The notes under the pieces are model-generated. The model was not told the origin of the DNA. It did not search any database and was given only the letters and a program-made list of their open reading frames with translations. This document shows, one piece after another, positions 42,199-51,873 of a DNA stretch of 64,000 nucleotides. Made by a program: the position numbers and the translations under genes. Numbering within the stretch: position 1 is the stretch's first letter; every line of letters starts with the position of its first letter. Source of the stretch: an uncultured Tateyamaria sp. (GTDB lineage Bacteria > Pseudomonadota > Alphaproteobacteria > Rhodobacterales > Rhodobacteraceae); assembly GCF_947503045.1 (NCBI RefSeq), contig NZ_CANNCF010000001.1:620001-684000 (forward strand). Reading direction: 5' to 3'.

Positions 42199-43268
42199 GC
42201 CTCGGGCAGTAGAACCGGCCCTTTTTCCGCGAACCCAACATTGACATCGCTGCCCACGAGCAGAGGGCTGTCGACGTCCTCGTGCACCGCGAACATGGAC
42301 CCAAAGCTTGCTTCGAGAGTGTATTCCATACGGACCCCGACATAGGTCGCCTTGGTCACCTTCGCCTTGAACCCCTGCGCGGCTCCGATCACCAGCCGCG
42401 AGGGGCGCACCGCCAGTTTTGCTGGACCCAGACCCAGGTCGCGGGCGGGTAGGGTGTGGCGGTAATCCTCGATCGAGATCGTTGCCATATCACCCTCGAC
42501 GCTTTGGATTGTGCAGGGCAGGATGTTCGCCTCACCAATGAAATCCGCGACAAACTGATCGACCGGCGCGTCATAAAGACTGCGTGGCGTGCCGATCTGC
42601 GCGATGGATGCGTTGCGCATCACGACGATCTCGTCAGAGACGGCCAGCGCTTCTTCCTGATCGTGGGTCACGTAGACGACGGTCAGGCCAAGGTCCTGTT
42701 GAATGGCGCGGATGTCCTCGCGGACCTGACGGCGCAGTTTTGCGTCAAGGTTCGACAGCGGCTCGTCAAACAGTAAAACCTGCGGCTCCAGCACCAGCGC
42801 ACGCGCCACGGCAACCCGCTGCTGCTGGCCACCCGACAACTCACTGGGCAGGCGGGCGTCAAAGCCCTTGAGACCAACCAGATCCAGTCCGGCCAGCGCC
42901 CGCGCGCGCGTTTCGGCCTTGGAAAAGCCCGAAAACGTCAGGCCGTAAGAGACGTTTTCCAGTACGCTCATATGTGGAAACAGGGCATAGGACTGAAACA
43001 CCATCGACACGTCACGATCCGTCGCCGGAAGCGTCGTGACATCCCGATCCCCGATCAGGATACGCCCATCGGATGCCATCTCGAGGCCCGCAATCATGCG
43101 CAGGGTCGTCGTCTTGCCGCAGCCGGACGGGCCCAGCAGCGTGACCAGTTTTCCGGCCTCAACATTCAGATTGATGTTGTCGACCGCCACGACATCGCGC
43201 CCGAACCGCTTGGAGACATTCTCGAAGCGCACGGGCGCTGCCTTGCCGACGATGGTTGCTTGGCTCAT
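42195..43268 (-). CDS. ABC importer ATP-binding protein (AfuC/FbpC-like)
   Basis: A 357-residue ATPase of the iron/sugar-phosphate/spermidine importer group. Walker A is GPSGCGKTTTLRMIAGLE, the signature is LSGGQQQRVAVARALVLEP and Walker B is VLLFDEPLSNLDAKLRRQVREDIR; the CUT1/FbpC-type TOBE domain occupies the last ~110 residues (LPARDLGLGPAKLAVRPSRLVIG). Its start overlaps the permease stop (ATGA). It completes the importer encoded by this operon. Confidence 0.92.
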   Translation of the reverse strand: MSQATIVGKAAPVRFENVSKRFGRDVVAVDNINLNVEAGKLVTLLGPSGCGKTTTLRMIAGLEMASDGRILIGDRDVTTLPATDRDVSMVFQSYALFPHMSVLENVSYGLTFSGFSKAETRARALAGLDLVGLKGFDARLPSELSGGQQQRVAVARALVLEPQVLLFDEPLSNLDAKLRRQVREDIRAIQQDLGLTVVYVTHDQEEALAVSDEIVVMRNASIAQIGTPRSLYDAPVDQFVADFIGEANILPCTIQSVEGDMATISIEDYRHTLPARDLGLGPAKLAVRPSRLVIGAAQGFKAKVTKATYVGVRMEYTLEASFGSMFAVHEDVDSPLLVGSDVNVGFAEKGPVLLPEA

Positions 43269-45484
43269 GCTTTCTCTCCTGCCGTGAATTGCGTACGGCG
43301 TCCGATTTTCGTGCGACCCACGAGCAATTGCAGCATGCCCACGGCGGCCAGCATGACAAAGATCAGGGTGGTCGAATAGGCGATGGCAAGCCCGTAGTCG
43401 TTGTTCTCAACCCGCCCGATAATATAGCTCGTCGCCATGTCGTATTCGGCCGAAACCAGAAAGATGACGGCCGAAATCGCCGTCATCGCGCGCACAAAGC
43501 TGTAGACCAGAGCGGCCAGAATGGCGGGGCGCAGCAGGGGCAGGATGATCTTGCGGAAGGTCTGCCACGAGTTTGCCCCGAGGGTGAGCGAAGATTCATC
43601 GAGCGACTTGTCCAGCTGGCTCATCGAGGCGATGCCCGCCCGCACGCCCACCGGCATATTCCGGAAGATGAAGCTGACGATCAGGATGATGCCCGTTCCG
43701 GTGATCTCGATGGGTGGCACGTTGAACGCCAGAATGTAGCTCACGCCAATGACGGTGCCTGGAATGGCAAAGCTGAGCATGGTGCCAAACTCGAACGCAT
43801 TCTTGCCCGCAAAGCTCTGGCGGGTGAGCAGATAGGCCGTTACCAATCCGACAATTGCAGTCAACGGGGCGGCAGCAGCAGCGATATAGATCGTGGTCCA
43901 GAAGCTGTCCCAGGCCGCCCCGGTCCAACGGATGCCGCTGTCTTCGAACCTGACCGAGAAGGCGGTGATGTAGTGCTTGAATGTCAGCGTGTTGTTGACG
44001 CCCCACAGCTCAACCACGCTGCCATAAAGGATCATGCTGTAGACAACGACTGTGAACAAACCCCACAGACCGGCAGCGACAAAGACCGGGACAGCCAGCC
44101 CCTTGGGCATCAACGGGTGCACCCCTGCGTCGCCCTTGCCGGACACGGTGGTATAGCTCTTTTTCCCCAGCCAAATGCGTTGCGCATAAAAGGCCGACAA
44201 GGTGAAAAAGAGCAGCACCATGGCCAGCACCGCGGCGCGGCCCTGATCATATTGCGCACCGACAATGGCAAAGAAAATCTCGGTCGACAGCACGTCGAAA
44301 TTGCCGCCCAGCACCAGCGGATTGCCGAAATCCGCCATGCTTTCGATAAATCCGAGCAGGAAGGCGTTGGCGAGGCCCGGCCTCATCAACGGCAAGGACA
44401 CGGTGCGAAATGTCTGCCACCGGTTTGCGCGCAGGGTTTGCGCAGCCTCTTCCATCGAGGGCGAGACGCCTTCGACAACGCCGATCAGGACGAGAAAGGC
44501 AATGGGGGTAAAGGCAAGCGTCTGGGCGATCAGCACGCCCGGCATGCCATACAGCCACCGCGTCGGTTGGATGCCAAAGAGGTCGGCAAAGAACTGTGTG
44601 ACCGATCCGGACAACCCAAACAGAAGGATCAGCGAAAGGCCAATGACGAATGGCGGCGTGATGATCGGCAGAACGGTCAGCGCGCGCAACGCCCGTTTGT
44701 AGCGAAACCCCGACCGCGTCACCACAAGCGCAAAGACGAGGCCCAGAACGGTTGTGATGAGCCCAACCAGAATGGCGAGGATCAGCGAATTCCAGGCCGC
44801 ACCGCACCGCCCGCCGGACAGACACCCGATGCCCCACAACCGGTCGTCAAAGAACTTGGCGGCAAAAACGGTCGCCGAATACCCGCCTTCTTCGGTAATG
44901 AACGCCGCAAGCAGCATCTTGGCGATCGGAAAGAAAACAAAGGTGGTGACGATGACAATCACGCCGCCGATGGCACTGACGACAAAGACATCCCCGTTGA
45001 TGGCTCCGCGCGCGGCGATGCCTTGGGTAAAGAGGAACAGGAAGGCCGATGCGACCAGCAGCGCGCCATAGCCCATGCCGAATTGTCGATCCTCCAGATC
45101 GCCAAACAGCGCGGTCAGCCACTCGAATGTGAACCCCCGGATGCCGATGCCAAAGCCCTGTGCGATGAGCCAGCCAAAGCCAAAAGCACCGGACAGGATC
45201 AACAGCCGGGCATAGTTCGGATCGCTCTTTTTCAGCCTGAGCGCCAGAAACGGAGTGAGAAGGGGCAAAAGCAGCGGCGTCAGCCACAGCTTTTCCCCCT
45301 GACCAATCAGGAACGCGGCGGGGGCATAGTCTTCGTCAAGTGGATAGCCGTCAAAAAGCCATTCAAGCGCAAAGAATCCGTCCTCCACCCCGTACCAGGG
45401 CAGAATGAGAAGTCCTGCCCACCCGGCAATGATCCAGAAGATCAATGCCGGGGAAGCGGATGTTTCAGTTGAGATGTTGCGCAA
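43265..45484 (-). CDS. ABC importer permease, fused two-domain (AfuB/FbpB-like)
   Basis: A 739-residue permease. Two copies of the binding-protein-dependent transport domain are fused: the first has EEAAQTLRANRWQTFRTVSLPLMRPGLANAFLLGFIESMADFGNPLVLGG, the second DESSLTLGANSWQTFRKIILPLLRPAILAALVYSFVRAMTAIS, each an EAA coupling loop. The N-terminal ~190 residues add several hydrophobic helices ahead of the first domain. FbpB proteins are usually shorter; the long form is closer to AfuB of sugar-phosphate importers, recalled from memory. It lies 3 bp downstream of the binding-protein gene. Confidence 0.9.
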   Translation of the reverse strand: MRNISTETSASPALIFWIIAGWAGLLILPWYGVEDGFFALEWLFDGYPLDEDYAPAAFLIGQGEKLWLTPLLLPLLTPFLALRLKKSDPNYARLLILSGAFGFGWLIAQGFGIGIRGFTFEWLTALFGDLEDRQFGMGYGALLVASAFLFLFTQGIAARGAINGDVFVVSAIGGVIVIVTTFVFFPIAKMLLAAFITEEGGYSATVFAAKFFDDRLWGIGCLSGGRCGAAWNSLILAILVGLITTVLGLVFALVVTRSGFRYKRALRALTVLPIITPPFVIGLSLILLFGLSGSVTQFFADLFGIQPTRWLYGMPGVLIAQTLAFTPIAFLVLIGVVEGVSPSMEEAAQTLRANRWQTFRTVSLPLMRPGLANAFLLGFIESMADFGNPLVLGGNFDVLSTEIFFAIVGAQYDQGRAAVLAMVLLFFTLSAFYAQRIWLGKKSYTTVSGKGDAGVHPLMPKGLAVPVFVAAGLWGLFTVVVYSMILYGSVVELWGVNNTLTFKHYITAFSVRFEDSGIRWTGAAWDSFWTTIYIAAAAAPLTAIVGLVTAYLLTRQSFAGKNAFEFGTMLSFAIPGTVIGVSYILAFNVPPIEITGTGIILIVSFIFRNMPVGVRAGIASMSQLDKSLDESSLTLGANSWQTFRKIILPLLRPAILAALVYSFVRAMTAISAVIFLVSAEYDMATSYIIGRVENNDYGLAIAYSTTLIFVMLAAVGMLQLLVGRTKIGRRTQFTAGEKA

Positions 45485-45487
45485 GTC

Positions 45488-46513
45488 TTACTGCGGCAAG
45501 GTTGAAACGTCTTCGTCCCACTTCTGGAGCAGGCGCTTGCGCTCGTCCGAAGAGCCGTAGGTTTTGAAGTCATAATCGATCAGTTTGATCGTCGACATGT
45601 CCGGCGCAGAGGGTGACGTTTCGGCGCCTTTGTTCGACGGCACCTGGAACGCGTTCACCTCAAGCGCGAGGTTTTGCGCGTCCGTGGACAGCGCCCAGTC
45701 ATAGAACTGTTTGGCCTCGTCCATGTTGCGCGCGCCATCGATGATCGACATCGACCCGATCTCGTATCCGGTGCCTTCGCAAGGGGCGACCACGTTCACG
45801 GGGAAGCCCGAGACCGCCTGTTTGACCGCGTCATGCATGAACACGATGCCAATCGTGTTCTCGCCACGACCCGCCGCCTTGATCGGCGCCGACCCCGACT
45901 TGGTGTATTGGTTGATATTGGCATGCAGGCCTTTCATGAACTCAAAGCCTTCGTCCTCACCAAAAATCTGAACCATCGAGGCCAGCGTGGTATAGGCCGT
46001 GCCAGAAGAGTTCGGGTTCGCCATCTGAACGTGCCCTTTGTATTCAGGCTTGAGCAGGTCCTTCCAGCAGGCCGGTTCGGGCAGGTTGTTGGCGGCCAGC
46101 AATTCGGTGTTGTAGCCATATCCAAGCGCGCCGGAATAGATGCCGATCGTCTTGTCACCCGCACTTGTCGCCTGACTGATCGCCCAGTCATGCAACTGAT
46201 CGCGCATCGGCGAGACATAGGCCGCCGTCAGGCCTTCTTCGGCCGCTTGCAGGTGCGGATCACCGGTGCCACCCCACCAGACATCGCCCTTGGGGTTCGC
46301 GGATTCCGCTTTGATCTGGGCAAAGGTTTCGCCGGATGATTTGCGTGTCATGTTCACGTCAATGCCGGTCGCGTCCTCAAAGCTGCGCGCCATCAACTGG
46401 CACCAGTCCTCTTGTGCCGAACAGTAAAGCGTCAGCTTGTCGGCCTGTGCCGCAGACACGGCGGCTGTCAGCGCGACAACGGACGTGAACGCAATTGTGC
46501 TAAGTCTTTTCAT
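45488..46513 (-). CDS. ABC importer periplasmic substrate-binding protein (AfuA/FbpA-like)
   Basis: A 341-residue family 1 extracellular binding protein. A signal peptide (MKRLSTIAFTSVVALTAAVSAAQA) precedes DKLTLYCSAQEDWCQLMARSFEDATGI, with GDVWWGGTGDPHLQAAEEGL and GVALGYGYNTE-type blocks of the COG1840 group. The adjacent tyrosine pair used for ferric iron by FbpA proteins is not evident, so an organic ligand such as a sugar phosphate or similar anion is at least as likely as iron. ATG 46513 follows GGGAGGAC. The adjacent upstream two-component genes on the same strand may control it. Confidence 0.85.
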   Translation of the reverse strand: MKRLSTIAFTSVVALTAAVSAAQADKLTLYCSAQEDWCQLMARSFEDATGIDVNMTRKSSGETFAQIKAESANPKGDVWWGGTGDPHLQAAEEGLTAAYVSPMRDQLHDWAISQATSAGDKTIGIYSGALGYGYNTELLAANNLPEPACWKDLLKPEYKGHVQMANPNSSGTAYTTLASMVQIFGEDEGFEFMKGLHANINQYTKSGSAPIKAAGRGENTIGIVFMHDAVKQAVSGFPVNVVAPCEGTGYEIGSMSIIDGARNMDEAKQFYDWALSTDAQNLALEVNAFQVPSNKGAETSPSAPDMSTIKLIDYDFKTYGSSDERKRLLQKWDEDVSTLPQ

Positions 46514-46781
46514 TGTAGTCCTCCCAGGTAAGCCGTTCCGGCTCATTATTGTATCTCTTCATCGCCCGTTTCCTCTTTCGGGCGCTTCCGGACTCTGTGG
46601 CGATATGCGCCCCGGAACATGCAAGTTCAGCAAGCCTAGACAAATTTTTAAGTTTGGGAAGAATTTAGTGGCTCTGGGCACCGCAATACCCGGTCCGCAA
46701 CGGGCAGCATCTGCCGCAGGAACCCCGTGCGTTGCCGGACGCCCAAAACCAGATCATGACGATGTCGCCAGATCCCTCACC

Positions 46782-47495
46782 TCAGCTTGGGTCATAAAGG
46801 TAGCCAATGCCGCGGACCGTCTTGATGATCTCCGGCTTTTCAGGATTGGCCTCAAGCTTGCGGCGCAGCCGGGAAATCCTGATGTCGATGCTACGATCGA
46901 ACGGATCCCACGACCGATCATGGGCCTGCTCCAACAGTTGATCCCGGTTCAACACGCGCCCCCGGTTTTCTGCAAAGACCTTGAGCAGGCTGTATTCCAT
47001 CGCCGTCAGCTGCAGTTCCGATCCATCTGCGGCAAGCAGCTTTGCGGCATCCTTGTCCAACACAAAATCCCCGAACCGCGCGTGGTTTCCATCTGCCTGC
47101 CCGGACTTGGCCGGGCTGCTCATCGACTCGCGACGCAGGATCGCCTTGATCCGCGCTTCAAGCTCGCGCAGGTCGACGGGTTTGCCCAGATAGTCATCCG
47201 CGCCCATTTCAAGACCAATGATGCGGTCAACCACGTCCCCGGCGGCAGTCAGCATGATGACGGGCGTTGCGATTTCCGGGCGCAGGGATCTCAGAATGGA
47301 CAGGCCGTCTTCTTTGGGCATGTTGATGTCCATGATGATCAAATCCACGGACGTGGCGGCCAGGATGTCGCGCAATGCGTCGCCGCCCGCCGCGCCTGAG
47401 ACCTTGTACCCGCGCTTGCCGAGGTACTCCTGCAGCATTTCGCGCAGGTCGACCTCGTCATCGCAGACCAGGATATGCGCGTTCTGATTATCCAT
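46782..47495 (-). CDS. OmpR-family response regulator
   Basis: A 237-residue regulator. The receiver domain (HILVCDDEVDLREMLQEYLGKRGY, phosphoacceptor aspartate in LIIMDINMP, signalling lysine in LGKPVDL) is followed by a winged-helix output domain (LQLTAMEYSLLKVFAENRGRVLNRDQLLEQAHDRSWDPFDRSIDIRISRLRRKLEANP). Its start overlaps the histidine-kinase gene by 8 bp, so the two form a cognate pair. The ABC importer operon begins 268 bp downstream on the same strand and is the likeliest target. Confidence 0.93.
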   Translation of the reverse strand: MDNQNAHILVCDDEVDLREMLQEYLGKRGYKVSGAAGGDALRDILAATSVDLIIMDINMPKEDGLSILRSLRPEIATPVIMLTAAGDVVDRIIGLEMGADDYLGKPVDLRELEARIKAILRRESMSSPAKSGQADGNHARFGDFVLDKDAAKLLAADGSELQLTAMEYSLLKVFAENRGRVLNRDQLLEQAHDRSWDPFDRSIDIRISRLRRKLEANPEKPEIIKTVRGIGYLYDPS

Positions 47496-49731
47496 CTGAC
47501 AGTCCCTTCTGGTCGGCGAGTATCTTTGCGACGAGGTCTCTGAGTTCTATGGGCGAAACGGGCTTTTCCAGATAGGGCAGGCCCGTCTCCCTCAACAATC
47601 CATGAGAGCTTTGGCCCATGATGTCGCCCGTGATATAGGCTGTCCGCTTCAGCATCTCTGGGAACTCGGACACCAGGGCTTCGTATATCCTGCGTCCGTC
47701 CACGCCGGGCATGTTCAAATCGCTCAGAAAGATATCGTAAGCTGATGTGCGCAGGCGCCTGAGCGCCTCTTCTCCGGACGAGACGAATTCAACCTCGAAC
47801 CCGTCCCGGCGCAGGATTTCGGCGTTCAACTCGCCCACTTCCACTTCGTCATCAACGATCAGGGCCCTCATGTTGGTGGATGCGGCGACCGGGTTGGCGG
47901 GCACGTCCGCTTCTGCCGCCACACGCGCGGCAGACGGCAGCGTAATGCGAAAACACGTGCCGGACCCGCTGGTCTGATCCAGCCTGATCTGGCCGCCATG
48001 TGACAGGATGATCCGGTGACAAAAAGCAAGACCAATGCCTGTGCCTTCGCCGACCTCCTTGGTCGTGAAAAAGGGTTCAAATATACGCGGACGTATTGCG
48101 GCCGGAATGCCGGGGCCATTGTCGTGAACGGTGATCTCCACCATGCCGGTCTCTGGCTTTGACACGGCGGACAGTTCGATCAGATCGCCCGTGCCCGACG
48201 CCCCCAGGGCCTGCTCGGCATTGATGATCAGGTTGATGAGGACTTGCGTGATCTGATCCGCATCGGCGGCAATGGGGGGCAGGTCATCCAGGATGTTGCT
48301 TGCGATGCGGATGCCACCAGTCGCGCTGCCATAGCCAACAACATCCGTGGCCGTTTCAATCACGCTGGCCACATCGACATTTTCAATCTTGCTGGGTTGT
48401 TGTCGCGCCATCGCAAGAAAGGTTTTGACGATCTTGGCGCAGCGTTCCGCCGCGGTGCCGATCTTGTCGATCCGGGCGGTCAGTTCGGGGTCGGTGATCT
48501 CTTCCTTGAGCATCAGCGAATGTCCCACGACTACAGAAAGCGGGTTGTTCAGCTCATGCGCCACCCCGGCCAGCAATTCACCAAGGGCAGACATCTTTTC
48601 GTTCTGGAACAACAGCTCCCTCTGCTTTGACAGTTCTTCGGACAGTGCAATTTCATCGGTCAAATCGCGTGTACTTGAGACGATGACCTCTTCGCCTCTG
48701 AACTTGATCAGACGCGAGGAATCCGCGCCCCAGAATTTTCGGCCATGCGCGTCGATGAACTCGATGCGCCGCTCTTTCAGCGCCCCGGCCTCGCGCAGGT
48801 CTTTCAGATAGCGCGTGCGTTCAGACGGATCAGCATAATAGGACGTCGAGCTTTCGGCAGGGCCAAACAGCGCTTCGAGGTCGGGGGTGGCAAAGAGGAC
48901 CTTGCCGGTGTCTGCATGTGTCATGTTGATGGCCGCCGGATAGGCCTCCATGATCTGGTGCAGCAAGGCGTCCGCCTCTTTCTGCACGGTCAGATCAATG
49001 ATGCTGGTGACGATGACCTCTTCGCTTTTGAAGTCGATCAGTTGCGATGAGATGATTGCCGGAAAAACGTTGCCCTCCGCATTCAACAGATCCAGCTTGA
49101 AGTCATCGACCCGCCCATCTGCCAACAGTTGCGTAACAAAGTCGGCGCGCTGTTCGGGACTTACATAGTGTTCCCGCGCCGATTTGGTTGGGCCGAACAA
49201 CTGCAGCGCGGCAGGCGTGCGATAAAGGATTTGCCCGTCCCCGATGCGCGCCATGGTGACAACAGCCGCACTCGCATCCAGCACTTTGCGGATCAAGAGG
49301 TCACCGTCGCGCTGTTCGACCTCTGCCTGCTTTTTGGCCGTGATATCCTCGCGGGTGACGACAAACCCACCAAGGCGGGTGGGGTGCACCGAAACCAGAT
49401 AGGTGCGCCCGTCCGTTTCGACCAATTCATAATCCTGAATGAACTCGATGCCGTTGGCCAACCGGTCAGACACCCAGTTTTCTTCATTGCCGACGGCTTC
49501 GGCGTAGATGCCGCGCCGCGCGGTTTCGCGCATCAGGATTTCCCAGTCCAGACCGGGCTTTAGCAGGTGCGAGATCGCCTTGTTCATCTCGGCATATTGC
49601 TGGTTGAACATCACCAGACGGCGGTTGTCGTCATAAAGGGCAAACCCTTCTTTTAGTGACTCGATGGCATCGCGCAGCAGGTCCAGCGCATTCTCGGTTC
49701 CGCCCAGATCATTTGTCATGCCCATCGTCAT
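47488..49731 (-). CDS. Hybrid histidine kinase with three PAS-like domains and a receiver
   Basis: A 747-residue cytoplasmic sensor kinase with no membrane helix. PAS-like domains lie at about 15-135, 140-250 and 255-365; the phosphorylated histidine is His392 ([13 protein letters not shown]); an HATPase domain follows ([52 protein letters not shown]); and a receiver domain from ~625 has [10 protein letters not shown]-type phosphoacceptor sequence ([15 protein letters not shown]). It overlaps the response-regulator gene. ATG 49725 or 49719 are alternative starts; a GGGA lies 6 bp before 49725. The input ligand is unknown. Confidence 0.9.
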   Translation of the reverse strand: MTMGMTNDLGGTENALDLLRDAIESLKEGFALYDDNRRLVMFNQQYAEMNKAISHLLKPGLDWEILMRETARRGIYAEAVGNEENWVSDRLANGIEFIQDYELVETDGRTYLVSVHPTRLGGFVVTREDITAKKQAEVEQRDGDLLIRKVLDASAAVVTMARIGDGQILYRTPAALQLFGPTKSAREHYVSPEQRADFVTQLLADGRVDDFKLDLLNAEGNVFPAIISSQLIDFKSEEVIVTSIIDLTVQKEADALLHQIMEAYPAAINMTHADTGKVLFATPDLEALFGPAESSTSYYADPSERTRYLKDLREAGALKERRIEFIDAHGRKFWGADSSRLIKFRGEEVIVSSTRDLTDEIALSEELSKQRELLFQNEKMSALGELLAGVAHELNNPLSVVVGHSLMLKEEITDPELTARIDKIGTAAERCAKIVKTFLAMARQQPSKIENVDVASVIETATDVVGYGSATGGIRIASNILDDLPPIAADADQITQVLINLIINAEQALGASGTGDLIELSAVSKPETGMVEITVHDNGPGIPAAIRPRIFEPFFTTKEVGEGTGIGLAFCHRIILSHGGQIRLDQTSGSGTCFRITLPSAARVAAEADVPANPVAASTNMRALIVDDEVEVGELNAEILRRDGFEVEFVSSGEEALRRLRTSAYDIFLSDLNMPGVDGRRIYEALVSEFPEMLKRTAYITGDIMGQSSHGLLRETGLPYLEKPVSPIELRDLVAKILADQKGLSDG

Positions 49732-49980
49732 CCCGATTTTCTAAGACAACACTGTTTCAATGCCATTTCAAAATCAGCATCTAATGTTTCAATTGTTTCA
49801 CAGGGCGCGGCTTCAAGCCAGTCTCGGCCGAAAACCCTCATGTTTTTAAAGGTAAATCGCCAGCGCCCGGCTCAAAACCGGCTGCGCAACAACTGAAACA
49901 CGACAGCATCCGTTCAGACATCGCAATGAAACAATCAAAACCCAATTGTTGTTCACCGCAAACGCAATTGGATCAAGACA
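49732..49980. promoter_or_regulatory. Divergent promoter region with repeated TGTTTCA boxes
   Basis: The 249-bp gap between the histidine-kinase gene (minus) and the hydrolase gene (plus) holds five copies of the 7-mer TGTTTCA or its complement. Three are on the plus strand at 49753-49759, 49785-49791 and 49794-49800, and two in the opposite sense (TGAAACA) at 49894-49900 and 49927-49933. The second and third are direct repeats 9 bp apart, similar in style to OmpR-family operators. The set suggests a regulator that controls both directions. Confidence 0.5.
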
Positions 49981-50820
49981 ATGACCATTTCATCGCAGCC
50001 AGACGTACACGGCAATGCACCGATCGTTGCATTGCATTCCCCAGCTTCAAGCAGCGGACAATGGCGCCAACTGACGGCGGTCCTTGAAGATCGGTTTGGC
50101 GTATTTGCCTTCGACCTTCCGGGCTATGGCCGCGCACCTCTGACGGCCGATGGTTCTCAGGATGGTGCGGCATGCACCGCCGCCCCGGTGATCCGTGAGA
50201 TTGAAAAACTGGGCCGGGCCGTTCACCTGCTGGGTCACTCCAACGGTGGTGGCATTGCCATCAAGGTTGCGCTGATGCGCCCAGACCTCGTCAAAAGCCT
50301 GACCATCTACGAACCCGCGACCTTTCACTTTCTGAAAGACGGCAGCAGCACCGACAAGCGTCTGTTTCAGCAGATCGCGCTGATTTCGGCGCAGATAAGC
50401 CATGCCGCAAAAGAAGAAGACGTGGCCACAGGCATGCGCCAGTTCCTCGACTTCTGGAATGGCGAAGGGTTCTGGGATCAGCTTCCTCTGGACGCCCGTC
50501 AGCGGTTTTCCAGCATGGTGACGTCGATCATGGCGGATTTCGCCCACGGCTTTGCTGAAACCTGGGAACTGTCGGATTTGGCCAAGTTGGACATGCCGAC
50601 GCTGGTGATGACAGGTCTGGACTCTCCAGAGCTGTCTCAGCACGTGGCTGTCAAGATTGCCAAGGCACTGCCCAGGGCACGCATGGCCTTGTTGCCGGAA
50701 CTGGGCCACATGGCGCCGATTTTCCAGCCGGAATGGGTCAATCCCCGCATTTTCGAACATGTGGCGAGCGCCGAGCGCCCCACCAAAACCTGCAGCTGGC
50801 CGAACCAGGCCGCTGCGTAA
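49981..50820 (+). CDS. Alpha/beta hydrolase
   Basis: A 279-residue alpha/beta-hydrolase. The strand-1 and oxyanion region reads PIVALHSPASSSGQWRQL, the nucleophile elbow is LLGHSNGGGIA (Ser in GHSNGG), the acid is expected in MTGLDSPELS and the catalytic histidine in LLPELGHMAPIF. About half of the protein forms a helical lid. No signal peptide is visible. The downstream methyltransferase gene is 67 bp away. The substrate is unknown; esters or lactones are typical. Confidence 0.85.
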   Translation: MTISSQPDVHGNAPIVALHSPASSSGQWRQLTAVLEDRFGVFAFDLPGYGRAPLTADGSQDGAACTAAPVIREIEKLGRAVHLLGHSNGGGIAIKVALMRPDLVKSLTIYEPATFHFLKDGSSTDKRLFQQIALISAQISHAAKEEDVATGMRQFLDFWNGEGFWDQLPLDARQRFSSMVTSIMADFAHGFAETWELSDLAKLDMPTLVMTGLDSPELSQHVAVKIAKALPRARMALLPELGHMAPIFQPEWVNPRIFEHVASAERPTKTCSWPNQAAA

Positions 50821-50845
50821 CCCCACCACCGCAACCCGATCCATC

Positions 50846-50862
50846 GCTGGTCCCTGACCAGC
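50846..50862 (+). terminator. Hairpin between hydrolase and methyltransferase genes
   Basis: Arms gctggtc (50846-50852) and gaccagc (50856-50862) pair perfectly around a 3-base loop, 25 bp after the hydrolase stop and 25 bp before the next start. Because it lies between two genes in the same direction it may attenuate transcription or stabilise the upstream mRNA end; no T-run follows. Confidence 0.4.
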
Positions 50863-50887
50863 ACAACACCCAAAAAGGAGACTAACC

Positions 50888-51718
50888 ATGGGCACCCATA
50901 CAACCATCAATCCCGCAACCGATTTCACCGCGATCAAAGCCAAGCAAAACGTTGCCTGGGGATCGGGTGACTACAGCAAAGTCGGCGTCACCCTGCAAAT
51001 CACGGGCGAAGAACTGGCCGAAGCCATGGCCATCAATCCGGACTCCAAGGTCCTTGATGTGGCCGCCGGCAACGGCAACGCGACCCTCGCCTTTGCGCGC
51101 CGCTTTTGCGATGTGACCTCAACGGACTATGTCCCCGAACTTCTTGAGGCGAGCCGCAGTCGCGCGGAGGCTGAAGGACTGTTCGTGACCTATAAAGTCG
51201 CGGATGCAGAAAACCTGCCATTCGAGGATCAGTCCTTTGATGCGGTGGTGTCGACCTTCGGGGTCATGTTCACGCCAAACCAAAAGCAATCCGCGGCAGA
51301 ACTTCAGCGCACGGTCAAACCCGGCGGCAAGATCGGCATGGCCAATTGGACGCCTGACAGTTTCATCGGCCATCTGTTCAAGACGATTGGCAAACATGTG
51401 CCGCCCCCTGCGGGTCTCAACTCTCCGGCACTGTGGGGCAGCCGCGACTGGATTGACGAAACCTTTGGCGAGGCCTGCAACGTCATATCGTTCCAGCACA
51501 AGAACTTCCTGTTCCGCTACCGCTCTGCCGCGCATTTCCTGGAATACTTCCGCACCTTTTACGGCCCCATGCAAAAGGCGTTCGAGGCGCTTGACGAGAC
51601 CGGCAAGGCGGCCCTGCAAAGCGACATCTTGGCGCTGATCGCACGGTTTGACACCTCGACCAACGAGACTTTGTGCATCTCGTCCGAATATGCCGAAGTG
51701 ATCGTGCAACGTCGCTAA
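50888..51718 (+). CDS. Class I SAM-dependent methyltransferase
   Basis: A 276-residue methyltransferase. Motif I reads VLDVAAGNGNATLAFARRFCDVTSTDYVPELLEASR, motif II-like ADAENLPFEDQSFDAVVSTFGVMF, and LQRTVKPGGKIGMANWTP follows. The fold is that of small-molecule methyltransferases such as UbiE/CoQ5-like enzymes. The gene is downstream of the hydrolase and probably in the same transcript. The methyl acceptor is unknown. Confidence 0.85.
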   Translation: MGTHTTINPATDFTAIKAKQNVAWGSGDYSKVGVTLQITGEELAEAMAINPDSKVLDVAAGNGNATLAFARRFCDVTSTDYVPELLEASRSRAEAEGLFVTYKVADAENLPFEDQSFDAVVSTFGVMFTPNQKQSAAELQRTVKPGGKIGMANWTPDSFIGHLFKTIGKHVPPPAGLNSPALWGSRDWIDETFGEACNVISFQHKNFLFRYRSAAHFLEYFRTFYGPMQKAFEALDETGKAALQSDILALIARFDTSTNETLCISSEYAEVIVQRR

Positions 51719-51873
51719 GGCATTGGTTCAAAAATGTAATCCCCTCCGGTCGGTAGGCCGGGGGCGGGCCATTCAAACCGCTTGCGGCCGACAGACTTAA
51801 CTTGGGCGACCAGAATTTGTAGTCTTTGGATGCGCGGAAGACCCCTTGCTCTTCCTCAGGACGAAAGGAACTT

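Noticed and set aside
43256-45472. Plus-strand frame of 738 residues opposite the permease gene
   Set aside because: It mirrors the permease exactly and is full of Gln, Asp, Arg and Lys with no hydrophobic core, as expected when a membrane-protein gene is read backwards.
46563-46584. Riboswitch or attenuator ahead of the importer binding-protein gene
   Set aside because: There is a 6-bp hairpin (cgcccg/cgggcg with a 10-base loop), but it is simple, shows no known riboswitch core, and lies about 50 bp from the start. It is not strong enough to annotate.
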